The position numbers were made by a program, and so were the translations under genes. A stretch of DNA of 15,107 bases from Flavobacteriales bacterium UBA5933. Its GTDB lineage: Bacteria; Bacteroidota; Bacteroidia; Flavobacteriales; Weeksellaceae. The notes under the pieces were generated by a model. The model was given only the letters and a program-made list of their open reading frames with translations, had not been told where the DNA came from and did not search any database. The DNA is taken from the NCBI GenBank assembly GCA_002430925.1, contig DJDD01000197.1, positions 617-15,723 of the forward strand. Reading direction: 5' to 3'. The stretch's first letter is position 1. Every line of letters starts with the position of its first letter. Shown piece after piece: positions 1 through 7,438 of the stretch.

Positions 1-1067
1 GGACATCCGTTGTTTTCTTTTGGTCCTGCTACAGTTGGACAAGCATCGTCTGGATCTGGAATACCATCACCGTCTGTATCTGGACAACCTTGGAATTGAG
101 GTAAACCTGCTACAGTTGGACAAGCATCGTCTTTATCAGGAATACCATCACCGTCTGTATCTGGCCAAGGACATCCGTTGTTTTCTTTTGGTCCTGCAAC
201 TTCTGGACATTCGTCTAAGTTATCTGGAATACCATCACCGTCTGTATCTGGACAACCTTGGAATTCAGCTAAACCTGGTACAGTTGGACAAGCGTCATCT
301 GGATCTGGAATACCATCACCGTCTGTATCTGGACATCCGTTGAACTCGGCTAAACCTGGTACGTCTGGACAAGCATCTACGTCATCTGGAATACCATCTT
401 TATCTCTATCTGGTCTTCCGAAACGGAAAGTAACACCTACAGTATGTTGGAAGAAGTTAAAGTAATCTTTTCCACCGTAAGTTGGTAACCAGTTGTAATC
501 AGAAGCAACGTTTAAACCGAAGTTTTTAGTTAACCAAAAGTTAATACCTACTCCTAAGTTTAAAGCTAAGTGATTTTTCTCTAAATCTTGTTCTGTTTGA
601 AATTGAGAAGCATTACCGTTGTTATCGTAAGCTGTTAATGGGTTAGTTAAGCTTGTATAATCATATCTGTGGTAGCTAGCACCCCCACGGATATATGGAT
701 CAAACCAAGAATCTTCGTTTAATAAGTATCCGTTAGCAAACTTATAACGTAAACCTAAACCAGCATTGATAAATAATTCATCTTTAAGGTTTAATCTTTT
801 ATTGTCAATTTCTCCAACAGAAGCTGTTAAATCAACATCAAAAGATCTATTTAAGTTACGAATAACAGAAAGTTTAGATAAAGGAGGAACGATGTCCCAG
901 TTATCTGTTTTAAAATACTGGTTAAATGGCCCAGTAACTGAATTGTAGTCAACTGCGTGAGCACCAACCGAAATTGCCCAAGGATTCTTAGAATTCTGAG
1001 CATCTACAAATGAATTACCCGCTAAGAATAATACGACTGCAGATAATAATAGATTAAACTTTTTCAT
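1..1067 (-). CDS. OmpA-like outer membrane protein with TSP3 repeats (partial, C-terminus outside window)
   Basis: 355 codons are visible from an ATG at 1067-1065; the gene continues past the left edge. Residues 1-23 are a signal peptide (MKK, hydrophobic core, cleavage after VDA, mature protein starting QNSK). Residues about 28-218 look like an eight-stranded beta-barrel: alternating aromatic strands, several ending in patterns such as LGLRYKF, LGVGINFW and VGVTFRFG. From residue 219 come five calcium-binding thrombospondin type 3-like repeats (PDxDxDGIPDxxDxCP), starting at residues 219, 246, 273, 302 and 329, each with two cysteines. In the known Bacteroidota family this layout is followed by a peptidoglycan-binding OmpA domain; that part is inferred, since it is not in the window. 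Expected role: an abundant outer-membrane protein tethering the membrane to the wall. A -7 box lies in the end of smpB just upstream, so it probably has its own strong transcript as well as read-through from smpB. Confidence 0.9.
   Translation of the reverse strand, partial: MKKFNLLLSAVVLFLAGNSFVDAQNSKNPWAISVGAHAVDYNSVTGPFNQYFKTDNWDIVPPLSKLSVIRNLNRSFDVDLTASVGEIDNKRLNLKDELFINAGLGLRYKFANGYLLNEDSWFDPYIRGGASYHRYDYTSLTNPLTAYDNNGNASQFQTEQDLEKNHLALNLGVGINFWLTKNFGLNVASDYNWLPTYGGKDYFNFFQHTVGVTFRFGRPDRDKDGIPDDVDACPDVPGLAEFNGCPDTDGDGIPDPDDACPTVPGLAEFQGCPDTDGDGIPDNLDECPEVAGPKENNGCPWPDTDGDGIPDKDDACPTVAGLPQFQGCPDTDGDGIPDPDDACPTVAGPKENNGC
61..413 (-). repeat. Tandem TSP3 coding repeats (five units, 81-87 bp period)
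   Basis: A 23-bp block encoding PDTDGDGIP occurs four times without a mismatch at 61-83, 142-164, 229-251 and 310-332; a diverged fifth copy is at 391-413 (RDKDGIP). Spacing is 81, 87, 81 and 81 bp. The 87-bp unit carries two extra residues (WP). Flanking parts are also shared between non-adjacent units: 1-29 equals 169-197, and 28-51 equals 108-131. This DNA-level identity points to recent duplication or gene conversion among units. Confidence 0.9.
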
Positions 1068-1117
1068 TATCAAATATTTAGCGTTTTAAATATATTTATT
1101 TTTATACAATTATAAGA

Positions 1118-1150
1118 CAAATTTAAGAATTCTTTATCATTCTATCCAAA
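1118..1150 (-). promoter_or_regulatory. Candidate flavobacterial promoter of the OmpA-like gene
   Basis: Read on the minus strand, TTTG (1150-1147) is followed after 21 bp by TAAATTTG (1125-1118), matching the Bacteroidota TTTG / TAnnTTTG consensus. It lies across the smpB stop codon. A start of transcription about 7 bp downstream would leave a 5' leader of about 45 nt before the ATG at 1067. Confidence 0.5.
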
Positions 1151-1575
1151 TCTCTTTTCAAATCTTTTCCTTTTATGGTGTTTCTTTTGTCAAAAAGTTT
1201 CTTTCCTTTTGCCAAATAAATTTTCAATTTTGCTAACCCTTTATTATTAATGTATAAAGTTGTCGCAACAATTGTCAATCCTGTTTCTTTTGTTTTTCGT
1301 TCTAATTTTTTTAATTCAGCTCGTTGTAACAAAAGTTTTCTATCTCTTCTTGTTTTATGATTGAAGTGTGTTCCCCAATCATATTCATCTATAAACATGT
1401 TTATTATATAGAGTTCTCCATCTTTAAATTGGCAAAAACTCTCTGTAATTGAGGCTTTTCCCATTCTAATAGATTTTATTTCAGTTCCAAACAATTGGAT
1501 ACCTGCGTCATAAGAATCTAATAATTCATATTCAAACCTAGCACGTTTATTCTTAATTGTAACTTCTTTTTGCAC
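1123..1575 (-). CDS. smpB: SsrA-binding protein SmpB
   Basis: 150 residues, the usual length. SmpB binds the tRNA-like domain of tmRNA (ssrA, not in this window) and brings it to stalled ribosomes for trans-translation. Family landmarks are visible in order: IKNKRARFEYE near the N-terminus, GTEIKSIRMGKAS in the oligonucleotide-binding barrel, the HKTRRDRKLLL segment, and the basic tail KGKKLFDKRNTIKGKDLKRD that enters the decoding centre. The start is a GTG (1575-1573): the reading frame has a TAA only three codons upstream and no ATG, and the product begins MQKEVTIKN as family members do. It is transcribed away from the ABC-F gene across a 69-bp divergent gap and toward the OmpA-like gene, 55 bp downstream, with which it may be partly co-transcribed. 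Confidence 0.95.
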   Translation of the reverse strand: MQKEVTIKNKRARFEYELLDSYDAGIQLFGTEIKSIRMGKASITESFCQFKDGELYIINMFIDEYDWGTHFNHKTRRDRKLLLQRAELKKLERKTKETGLTIVATTLYINNKGLAKLKIYLAKGKKLFDKRNTIKGKDLKRDLDRMIKNS

Positions 1576-1600
1576 TTTATTTTATTCCAATTTATATTCG

Positions 1601-1608
1601 TACCTTTG
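1601..1608 (+). promoter_or_regulatory. Candidate -7 box of the ABC-F gene
   Basis: TACCTTTG is an exact match to TAnnTTTG, 36 bp before the ATG at 1645. I see no TTG at the expected -33 distance, so only half of the promoter is supported. Confidence 0.4.
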
Positions 1609-1644
1609 TTGAAGTTTTAAAAAACAAACATCATACCAAAAATT

Positions 1645-3267
1645 ATGTTAAATGTTTCTAATTTATCGCTTCAATTTGGAAAGCGTGTACTTTTCGACGA
1701 AGTTAATATAAAATTTACAAATGGCAACTGTTATGGAATAATTGGTGCAAACGGAGCAGGGAAATCTACTTTCTTAAAAATTTTATCAGGCGAAATTGAT
1801 CCTACTTCTGGACAAGTTGGTCTTGAAAAAGGGAAACGTATGTCTGTTTTGGAACAAAATCACTTTAAATATGACGAATTTACAGTATTAGATACTGTAT
1901 TACGTGGTAATAAAGTTTTATATGACATCAAAGAACGCATGGATGCCTTATATGCTAAGCCAGATTTTTCTGAAGAAGATGGAATAAAAGCTGGAGAACT
2001 TGGTGTAGAATACGAAGAAATGAATGGTTGGAATGCAGAATCTGACGCTTCTACTTTATTATCTAACGTAGGGATAGATGCAGATATGCACTATACATTG
2101 ATGGGTGATTTAGATAATAAAGCTAAAGTACGTATTTTGATTGCACAAGCTTTATTCGGTAATCCTGATGTATTAATATTAGATGAGCCTACCAACGAAT
2201 TGGATGTTAATACAATATCTTGGTTAGAGGATTTCTTAGCTAATTTCGAAAATACAGTAATTGTTGTATCGCATGACCGTCACTTCTTAGACTCTGTGTG
2301 TACACATATTTGTGATTTAGATTTCTCTAAATTAAACTTATACTCAGGTAATTATACTTTCTGGTACGAGTCTTCGCAGTTAGCTTCTAAGCAAAGAGCT
2401 CAACAAAATAAAAAGGCTGAAGAAAAGAAAAAAGAATTACAAGAATTTATTGCTCGTTTCTCTTCTAACGTTGCTAAAGCAAAACAAGCTACAGCTCGTA
2501 AGAAAATGATTGATAAATTAAATATTGAAGATATTAAACCTTCTTCTCGTCGTTACCCTGCAATTATTTGGGAACAATCTCGTGAAGCTGGAGATCAAAT
2601 ATTAGAAATCAACAATTTATCTGCATCTGTTGATGGAGAGATTTTATTTAAAGATGCTAATATTAACCTTAAGAAAGGTGATAAAATTGGTATTTTCTCT
2701 AAAAACTCTAAAGCTGTAACTCAGTTTTTAGAAATTTTAGCTGGTAAAGCAGAACCAGATACTGGGGATTACAATTGGGGAATTACTACGACACAAGCTT
2801 ATTTACCTTTAGATAATACTGATTTCTTTAAAGAAGATATTAATTTAGTTGACTGGTTACGCCAATACACTGATTCTGATGAAGAACGTCACGAAGAATT
2901 TATGCGTGGTTTCTTAGGTAAAATGTTATTCTCTGGAGATGAAGCTCTTAAAAAATCTTCTGTACTTTCTGGAGGTGAAAAAATGCGTTGTATGTTCTCT
3001 CGTATGATGTTATTACGTGCGAATGTACTATTATTAGACGAGCCTACTGGACACTTAGATTTAGAATCTATTACAGCTTTAAACAATTCGTTAGTTAATT
3101 ATAAAGGAACTATTTTAATGGCTTCTCATGACCACGAATTAATTAATACAACTTGTAATAGAATTATTGAGTTGACACCTAATGGAATCATTGATCGTTA
3201 TATGACTTATGATGAGTTCTTAAATGATGCTAAAGTAAAAGAATTAAAAGCTAAATATTACGCTTAG
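1645..3267 (+). CDS. ABC-F family ATPase, YbiT-like
   Basis: 540 residues, two ABC domains joined by a charged linker and no membrane segments, as in translation-acting ABC-F proteins that bind the ribosomal E site. Domain 1: Walker A GANGAGKS (34-41), a signature replaced by LMGDLDNKAKVR (152-163), Walker B VLILDEPTNELD (176-187), H-loop H210. Linker about 248-292, rich in Lys, Glu and Gln. Domain 2: the Walker A is replaced by IFSKNSKAVTQ (350-360) with Val at the lysine position, then a normal LSGGEKMR (441-448), Walker B VLLLDEPTGHLD (461-472) and H495. Length, the missing first signature and the PTxxLD motifs fit the YbiT branch. Function is inferred as translation regulation or ribosome-state sensing; nothing here shows an antibiotic-resistance role. 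Transcribed alone, ending at a strong hairpin terminator. Confidence 0.88.
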   Translation: MLNVSNLSLQFGKRVLFDEVNIKFTNGNCYGIIGANGAGKSTFLKILSGEIDPTSGQVGLEKGKRMSVLEQNHFKYDEFTVLDTVLRGNKVLYDIKERMDALYAKPDFSEEDGIKAGELGVEYEEMNGWNAESDASTLLSNVGIDADMHYTLMGDLDNKAKVRILIAQALFGNPDVLILDEPTNELDVNTISWLEDFLANFENTVIVVSHDRHFLDSVCTHICDLDFSKLNLYSGNYTFWYESSQLASKQRAQQNKKAEEKKKELQEFIARFSSNVAKAKQATARKKMIDKLNIEDIKPSSRRYPAIIWEQSREAGDQILEINNLSASVDGEILFKDANINLKKGDKIGIFSKNSKAVTQFLEILAGKAEPDTGDYNWGITTTQAYLPLDNTDFFKEDINLVDWLRQYTDSDEERHEEFMRGFLGKMLFSGDEALKKSSVLSGGEKMRCMFSRMMLLRANVLLLDEPTGHLDLESITALNNSLVNYKGTILMASHDHELINTTCNRIIELTPNGIIDRYMTYDEFLNDAKVKELKAKYYA

Positions 3268-3299
3268 TTTTTTTTAAAAAAAATAAATAATAATTTAAG

Positions 3300-3331
3300 G
3301 CTCAAAAAGATATATCTTTTTGAGCTTTTTT
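3300..3331 (+). terminator. Intrinsic terminator after the ABC-F gene
   Basis: An 11-bp perfect stem (GCTCAAAAAGA at 3300-3310 with its complement at 3315-3325), a TATA loop and a run of six T. It starts 33 bp after the stop codon. Confidence 0.88.
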
Positions 3332-3388
3332 ATTTCTATAAAAATGATCTTTTAAACGATATATTATTGAATTAAATGATAGAAAGCT

Positions 3389-3477
3389 AGATTGCGACAG
3401 GGATATAAGTGGCATCCTTTTTCAATTATTTTCTAAATAATTGAAAAAGATAGAACGGTTAGCCCGCCCGGTCGCCC
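3389..3477 (+). ncRNA. Structured RNA candidate resembling the Flavo-1 motif
   Basis: This GC-rich island stands out in an AT-rich intergenic region. A closing helix pairs GCGAC (3394-3398) with GTCGC (3471-3475). Inside is a 14-bp hairpin, 3417-3430 with 3436-3449 and a 5-nt loop. Fixed-looking single-stranded blocks flank it: ACAGGGATATAAGTGGCATC before and ACGGTTAGCCCGCCCGG after; GGG (3400-3402) could pair with CCC (3463-3465), and GGAT (3401-3404) with ATCC (3414-3417) as an alternative. From memory the CAGGGAT / GTGGCATCC / TAGCCCGCCC pattern matches the Flavo-1 RNA of Flavobacteriia, a class of unknown function presumed to be a stand-alone ncRNA; I could not run a covariance search. 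No T-run follows and no clear promoter precedes it. The downstream kinase has its own -7 box after the RNA, arguing against a simple 5' leader. Confidence 0.6.
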
Positions 3478-3516
3478 ATAAAATAGTAATAATTATAATC
3501 ATCAATTAAAAAAAAG

Positions 3517-3524
3517 TAAATTTG
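3517..3524 (+). promoter_or_regulatory. Candidate -7 box of the histidine kinase/response regulator pair
   Basis: TAAATTTG matches TAnnTTTG and lies 17 bp before the ATG at 3542, giving a very short leader. No clear TTG is visible about 20 bp upstream. Confidence 0.35.
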
Positions 3525-3541
3525 AGGTAGATTATACCAAT

Positions 3542-4303
3542 ATGATTTCAGTTCCATCGCTATTAATTTACCTGATATTTTTTTTCATTTTGTTCTTATT
3601 TATAATGATTACATATTTGTTATATGTATTAAAATTTGAAAAAAAAGTCAATTTATCACAAAAAAAGCAGCTTGATAATTTATCTTTAAAGGTAGATGAG
3701 TTAAAATTAGAAACCTACGAAGCAAAATTAAACCCTCATTTATTTAAAAATATTTTGAATTCTATACAATCTAATGCTTATCAAACGTATTACACAATTG
3801 ATAAATTGGCGAATGTGTTGGATTATATTTTATATGAGAGCAAATCTAACTTTGTAACCATAAAAGATGAAATAGATTTTATAAAAAATTATATTGAAAT
3901 AAATAAGGTAAAAGTTTCTCCTTTGTTTGATTTACAGATAAAAACAAAGATTGATGAACAATCTTTTTTATACAATGAAAAAATAATTGCTCCTTTGATT
4001 TCTATTGATTTGATAGAAAATGCTTTTAAACATACCGATTTTCAGAAAGATAATTCTTTTATAAAAATAGCTATTGAATTGAATAATACTTTTTTTTATA
4101 TACAAGTAACTAATAAAATATCTCAAAAAAATAGTTTAGAAAAAGAATCTGGTGGACATGGAAATCAATCATTAGAACATCGTTTGAAGATGATTTACGG
4201 GAATCAATTTTCTTTAAGTAAAACTACAGAGCAAAATGTTTTTATTGCTAAATTAAAAATTAATTTAAATGAATTCTACACTAAAATGCATCCTAATAGA
4301 TGA
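3542..4303 (+). CDS. LytS-type sensor histidine kinase with a single membrane segment
   Basis: 253 residues. One membrane helix (about 7-30) at the N-terminus is followed by a short coiled segment (about 33-60) and a His_kinase/HATPase core. The phospho-acceptor region reads KLNPHLFKNILNSIQ with His66; the usual family motif is NPHFLFNxLN. The ATP-binding N box is DLIENAFKH (Asn160, His164). The glycine-rich box reads GGHGNQSLEHRLKMIYG (204-220), without the usual GxGIGL. Such variants are familiar in flavobacterial LytS-like kinases, so I expect an active enzyme. There is essentially no periplasmic domain, so the signal must be sensed in the membrane, in the cytoplasm, or through another protein. 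The last 35 bp overlap the start of the response regulator gene, its evident partner. Confidence 0.85.
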   Translation: MISVPSLLIYLIFFFILFLFIMITYLLYVLKFEKKVNLSQKKQLDNLSLKVDELKLETYEAKLNPHLFKNILNSIQSNAYQTYYTIDKLANVLDYILYESKSNFVTIKDEIDFIKNYIEINKVKVSPLFDLQIKTKIDEQSFLYNEKIIAPLISIDLIENAFKHTDFQKDNSFIKIAIELNNTFFYIQVTNKISQKNSLEKESGGHGNQSLEHRLKMIYGNQFSLSKTTEQNVFIAKLKINLNEFYTKMHPNR

Positions 4304-4994
4304 TGAAATTCTTGGTTTAAAATATCTAAAATTACTTTGTGAAGGGATTGAAGGAATAGAAATTGAAAAAGCCTATGTTGATTCTGAACTATTTATTGAA
4401 GATCTAAGAAATAATAAAATTGATTTTGATTTCTGTATACTTGATATAGAGATGCCAAATATTAATGGATTACAAATTGCTGAATTTCTAAAAGATAAAC
4501 CTTTTATATTCGCTACAGCTTACAAAGAATACGCAACAACTGCTTTTGATTTGGATGCTGTAGATTATATACAAAAACCTATTAAAATTGAACGATTACA
4601 ACAAGCAATTAATAAAATAAAAAATTATTTACAACAAAAAAATCCAATTAGTAAGACCATTCAATTAAACTCTTACAAAGGTAAAATAATAATACAAGCT
4701 AATGAAATTGTTTACATTACAACTTCATCATTAGAAAGTAGAGACAAAGTTATTTTGACGAATAATTTATCTGAAATTACATTGAAAAATATAACTTTAG
4801 ATAATTTGACTGATTTACTTCCTGAAAATTATTTTGTACGAATTAATAAAAGAGAAATTATAAATATAAATCATGTGAAATTTTACCAATCCGAAAATAT
4901 TACACTTAATATTCTTACAAAAGAAGATAAAGAGATTATTTTAGCGTTAAGTGAGGTATATAAGCCCAATTTTATTTCAAAAATTTCTATTTGA
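4269..4994 (+). CDS. LytTR-family response regulator
   Basis: 241 residues. Receiver domain (about 5-120) with the acidic pocket Asp11-Asp12, the phospho-acceptor Asp59 in CILDIEMPNINGL, and the C-terminal lysine in DYIQKPIK. The second half (about 135-241) is a LytTR DNA-binding domain with the typical core FVRINKREIININHVKFYQ. The ATG at 4269 puts the receiver's first strand (LKCILIDDE) right at the N-terminus, as in relatives, and makes the reading frame start inside the kinase gene, which implies translational coupling. Target promoters cannot be read from the window; the antiporter gene 93 bp downstream on the same strand is a reasonable first candidate but this is only inference from position. 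Confidence 0.92.
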   Translation: MNSTLKCILIDDEILGLKYLKLLCEGIEGIEIEKAYVDSELFIEDLRNNKIDFDFCILDIEMPNINGLQIAEFLKDKPFIFATAYKEYATTAFDLDAVDYIQKPIKIERLQQAINKIKNYLQQKNPISKTIQLNSYKGKIIIQANEIVYITTSSLESRDKVILTNNLSEITLKNITLDNLTDLLPENYFVRINKREIININHVKFYQSENITLNILTKEDKEIILALSEVYKPNFISKISI

Positions 4995-5087
4995 TTACAA
5001 AATAAAACCGCTTCATTACATAATTGTTTTTGAGATTATTTTCCTATTTCATTTTTTTATAAAATTTGTAACATAAAATTAAAAAAC

Positions 5088-7358
5088 ATGAAGAAGTATA
5101 AGAATTCCATATTTTATGTTGTAGTAATTGGTTTTTTTACAGCTTTAATTTACTTGATTGCTAAACATGGAATTAATCTAGAAATTGGAAGAAATGTTCA
5201 CCATGCAAGCTCTAATAATAGTAAATGGGTAGAATTTTTAAATTCTATGATTTACAATTTAAAACACCCACTCGCTATCCTACTTGCACAAATTGTTACA
5301 ATTATATTAGCTGCTAGACTTTTTGGTTGGATTTCTAACAAAATAGGTCAACCATCAGTTATTGGAGAAATGATAGCTGGGATAGTATTAGGACCATCAT
5401 TACTTGGAATGTACTTTCCTGAAATATCTGCCTCTCTATTTCCTGTAGAATCTTTAGGTAACATTCAATTTTTAAGTCAAATTGGTTTAATCTTGTTTAT
5501 GTATACTATAGGGATGGAGCTTGATTTAAAAATTTTAAAAAATAAAGCACATGATGCCGTAGTTATTAGCCACGCAAGTATAATACTTCCATTTGCTTTG
5601 GGAATGGGATTAGCTTATTTTATTTATCGTGAATTTGCGCCAGTTGGAGCTCCATTTTTATCGTTCGGACTTTTTATAGGTATTGCTATGAGTATTACAG
5701 CGTTTCCTGTATTGGCAAGAATTGTACAAGAACGAGGTATACATAAAACAAAATTAGGAACTGTTGTAATTACTTGTGCAGCAGCAGACGATATAACAGC
5801 TTGGTGTATACTAGCTGTAGTAATTGCAATTGTAAAAGCTGGTGATTTTGGAAGTGCATTATTTGTAATTGGTTTAGCTGTTTTATATGTATTATTCATG
5901 ATAAAAATTGTTCGACCATTTTTGTTCAGAATCTCAACTATATACCCTACAAAATCAACATTAACTCGACCAATAATAGCTATCTTCTTTTTGGTTTTAA
6001 TTCTATCTTCTTATGCTACAGAAGTTATTGGTATTCATGCGTTATTTGGAGCTTTTATGGCAGGAGCGATTATGCCTGAGAACATGAAATTCAGAAATGT
6101 ATTCATTGAAAAAGTTGAAGATGTTGCTGTTGTCGTATTACTACCGTTATTTTTTGTTTACACAGGTTTACGCACAGAAATTGGTTTATTAAATGATCCC
6201 TATTTATGGAAAATAACTGGATTAATCATTCTTGTAGCTGTAGTAGGTAAATTTGTTGGTAGTGCTATAGCTGCTAAATTTGTTGGACAAAGTTGGAGAA
6301 ATAGTGCTATAATTGGAGCATTAATGAATACAAGAGGTTTAATGGAACTTATTGTACTTAATATTGGCTATGACCTTGGAGTTTTAGATGCTCAAATATT
6401 TGCAATGATGGTTATAATGGCATTATTAACGACATTTATGACTGGACCTATTCTTGATATTGTTGATAGAATATTTAAATATAAAAAAGAAGAAGATTCT
6501 ATTGAAGTAAGTGACCAATCAAAATATAAAATATTAATCAACTTTAGTATTCCAGAAAAAGGAAAAAGCTTATTAAAAATAGCTAATGCATTTGTGAAAA
6601 AAGATAATGAAAACTCTTTGATTACAGGAATGCATATTGTAAAAAGTAATGAAGTAGAACATCATTCTTTTAATGATAGAGAAGATGAATTTTTTGAACC
6701 ATTAATTGAAGAGGCTGAAAACTTACAACAAGATGTAACTACAATGTTTAAAGTTTCTACAGATATTATTCAAGAAACCGTAGATGTTGCTCAGAAGGGA
6801 GATTATGATTTAATGTTGATGGGGGTTAGAAATTCCATTTATTCAGGATCATTACTTGGTAATATATTAGGTTTTACTACAAAAATTATAGACCCTGATA
6901 TTCTTATAGAACAAGTAAAGGGAAAAGAAAACATGTTCGATCATTCTATTTTTGATGAAAGAACAAAACAATTACTAAATAAATCTTCTATCCCTGTTGG
7001 AATCGTTTTAGAAAAAAATCTAAGTAAAATTGATAAAATATTTTTACCTCTTTTTGGTAATGATGATGCTAATTTATTAAAATATGCTCAACGATTAATT
7101 TCTAATAACGAAGCACAAATAATTATTGTTGATATTAATGGTTATACAAAACGACATTCTGAAGTAAAAGAAATTATACGAAGTATAGAAAACATCGCTC
7201 CAAATCATATCAGTTTATCTTATAAACAACAGCTAGACAAAGAGTTTTTAGATGAAATGGATTTGATGATTATAAGCATACAAAGTTGGAAGAATTTAAT
7301 TGAAAGTAAAAGTATTTGGATCTCCAACGTACCAACTACTTTGATTATATCTGAGTAA
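5088..7358 (+). CDS. CPA2-family cation:proton antiporter with C-terminal USP-like region
   Basis: 756 residues. After one N-terminal helix (about 8-25) and a 30-residue loop, residues about 59-455 form the Na+/H+ exchanger fold with roughly a dozen membrane helices. Landmarks are GEMIAGIVLGPSLLG near residue 92, the paired acidic residues Asp234-Asp235 in CAAADDITAW (cation/proton binding in the CPA2 group), HALFGAFMAGAIMP, and LMNTRGLMELIVL. The soluble tail (about 465-756) looks like two universal-stress-protein-like halves: one from KYKILINFS near 479, ending in DYDLMLMGVRNSIYSGSLLGN, and a second from IDKIFLPLFGND near 649. The usual USP nucleotide-binding glycine spacing is not evident, so the tail may be a regulatory fold without ATP binding. 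Likely role: K+ or Na+ exchange for protons across the inner membrane in pH or ion homeostasis; the ion cannot be told. Followed by a bidirectional terminator. Confidence 0.88.
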   Translation: MKKYKNSIFYVVVIGFFTALIYLIAKHGINLEIGRNVHHASSNNSKWVEFLNSMIYNLKHPLAILLAQIVTIILAARLFGWISNKIGQPSVIGEMIAGIVLGPSLLGMYFPEISASLFPVESLGNIQFLSQIGLILFMYTIGMELDLKILKNKAHDAVVISHASIILPFALGMGLAYFIYREFAPVGAPFLSFGLFIGIAMSITAFPVLARIVQERGIHKTKLGTVVITCAAADDITAWCILAVVIAIVKAGDFGSALFVIGLAVLYVLFMIKIVRPFLFRISTIYPTKSTLTRPIIAIFFLVLILSSYATEVIGIHALFGAFMAGAIMPENMKFRNVFIEKVEDVAVVVLLPLFFVYTGLRTEIGLLNDPYLWKITGLIILVAVVGKFVGSAIAAKFVGQSWRNSAIIGALMNTRGLMELIVLNIGYDLGVLDAQIFAMMVIMALLTTFMTGPILDIVDRIFKYKKEEDSIEVSDQSKYKILINFSIPEKGKSLLKIANAFVKKDNENSLITGMHIVKSNEVEHHSFNDREDEFFEPLIEEAENLQQDVTTMFKVSTDIIQETVDVAQKGDYDLMLMGVRNSIYSGSLLGNILGFTTKIIDPDILIEQVKGKENMFDHSIFDERTKQLLNKSSIPVGIVLEKNLSKIDKIFLPLFGNDDANLLKYAQRLISNNEAQIIIVDINGYTKRHSEVKEIIRSIENIAPNHISLSYKQQLDKEFLDEMDLMIISIQSWKNLIESKSIWISNVPTTLIISE

Positions 7359-7377
7359 TAAATAAAATTCAATCCAC

Positions 7378-7409
7378 AAAAAAACCAGCTAATTAGCTGG
7401 TTTTTTTTT
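7378..7409. terminator. Bidirectional intrinsic terminator
   Basis: AACCAGCT (7383-7390), loop AATT, AGCTGGTT (7395-7402): a perfect 20-bp palindrome extended by seven A on the left and nine T on the right. Read either way it is a stem followed by T. It serves the antiporter (plus) and rsmD (minus), which converge on it. Confidence 0.88.
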
Positions 7410-7438
7410 CTATATCTTCTAAATAAAAAATCATTAAA

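Noticed and set aside
20..465. Two overlapping plus-strand reading frames with repeated LEYHHRLYLD or SGIPSPSVSG units
   Set aside because: They are antisense to the TSP3 repeats of the OmpA-like gene; their repetitiveness simply mirrors the coding repeats on the minus strand.
766..948. 60-codon plus-strand reading frame
   Set aside because: It lies antisense within the beta-barrel part of the OmpA-like gene and has no recognisable features.
2889..3086. Minus-strand 65-codon frame
   Set aside because: Antisense to the signature and Walker B region of the ABC-F gene; a shadow.
5624..5899. Minus-strand 91-codon frame
   Set aside because: Antisense to the membrane domain of the antiporter, low complexity caused by the hydrophobic codons opposite; no independent support.
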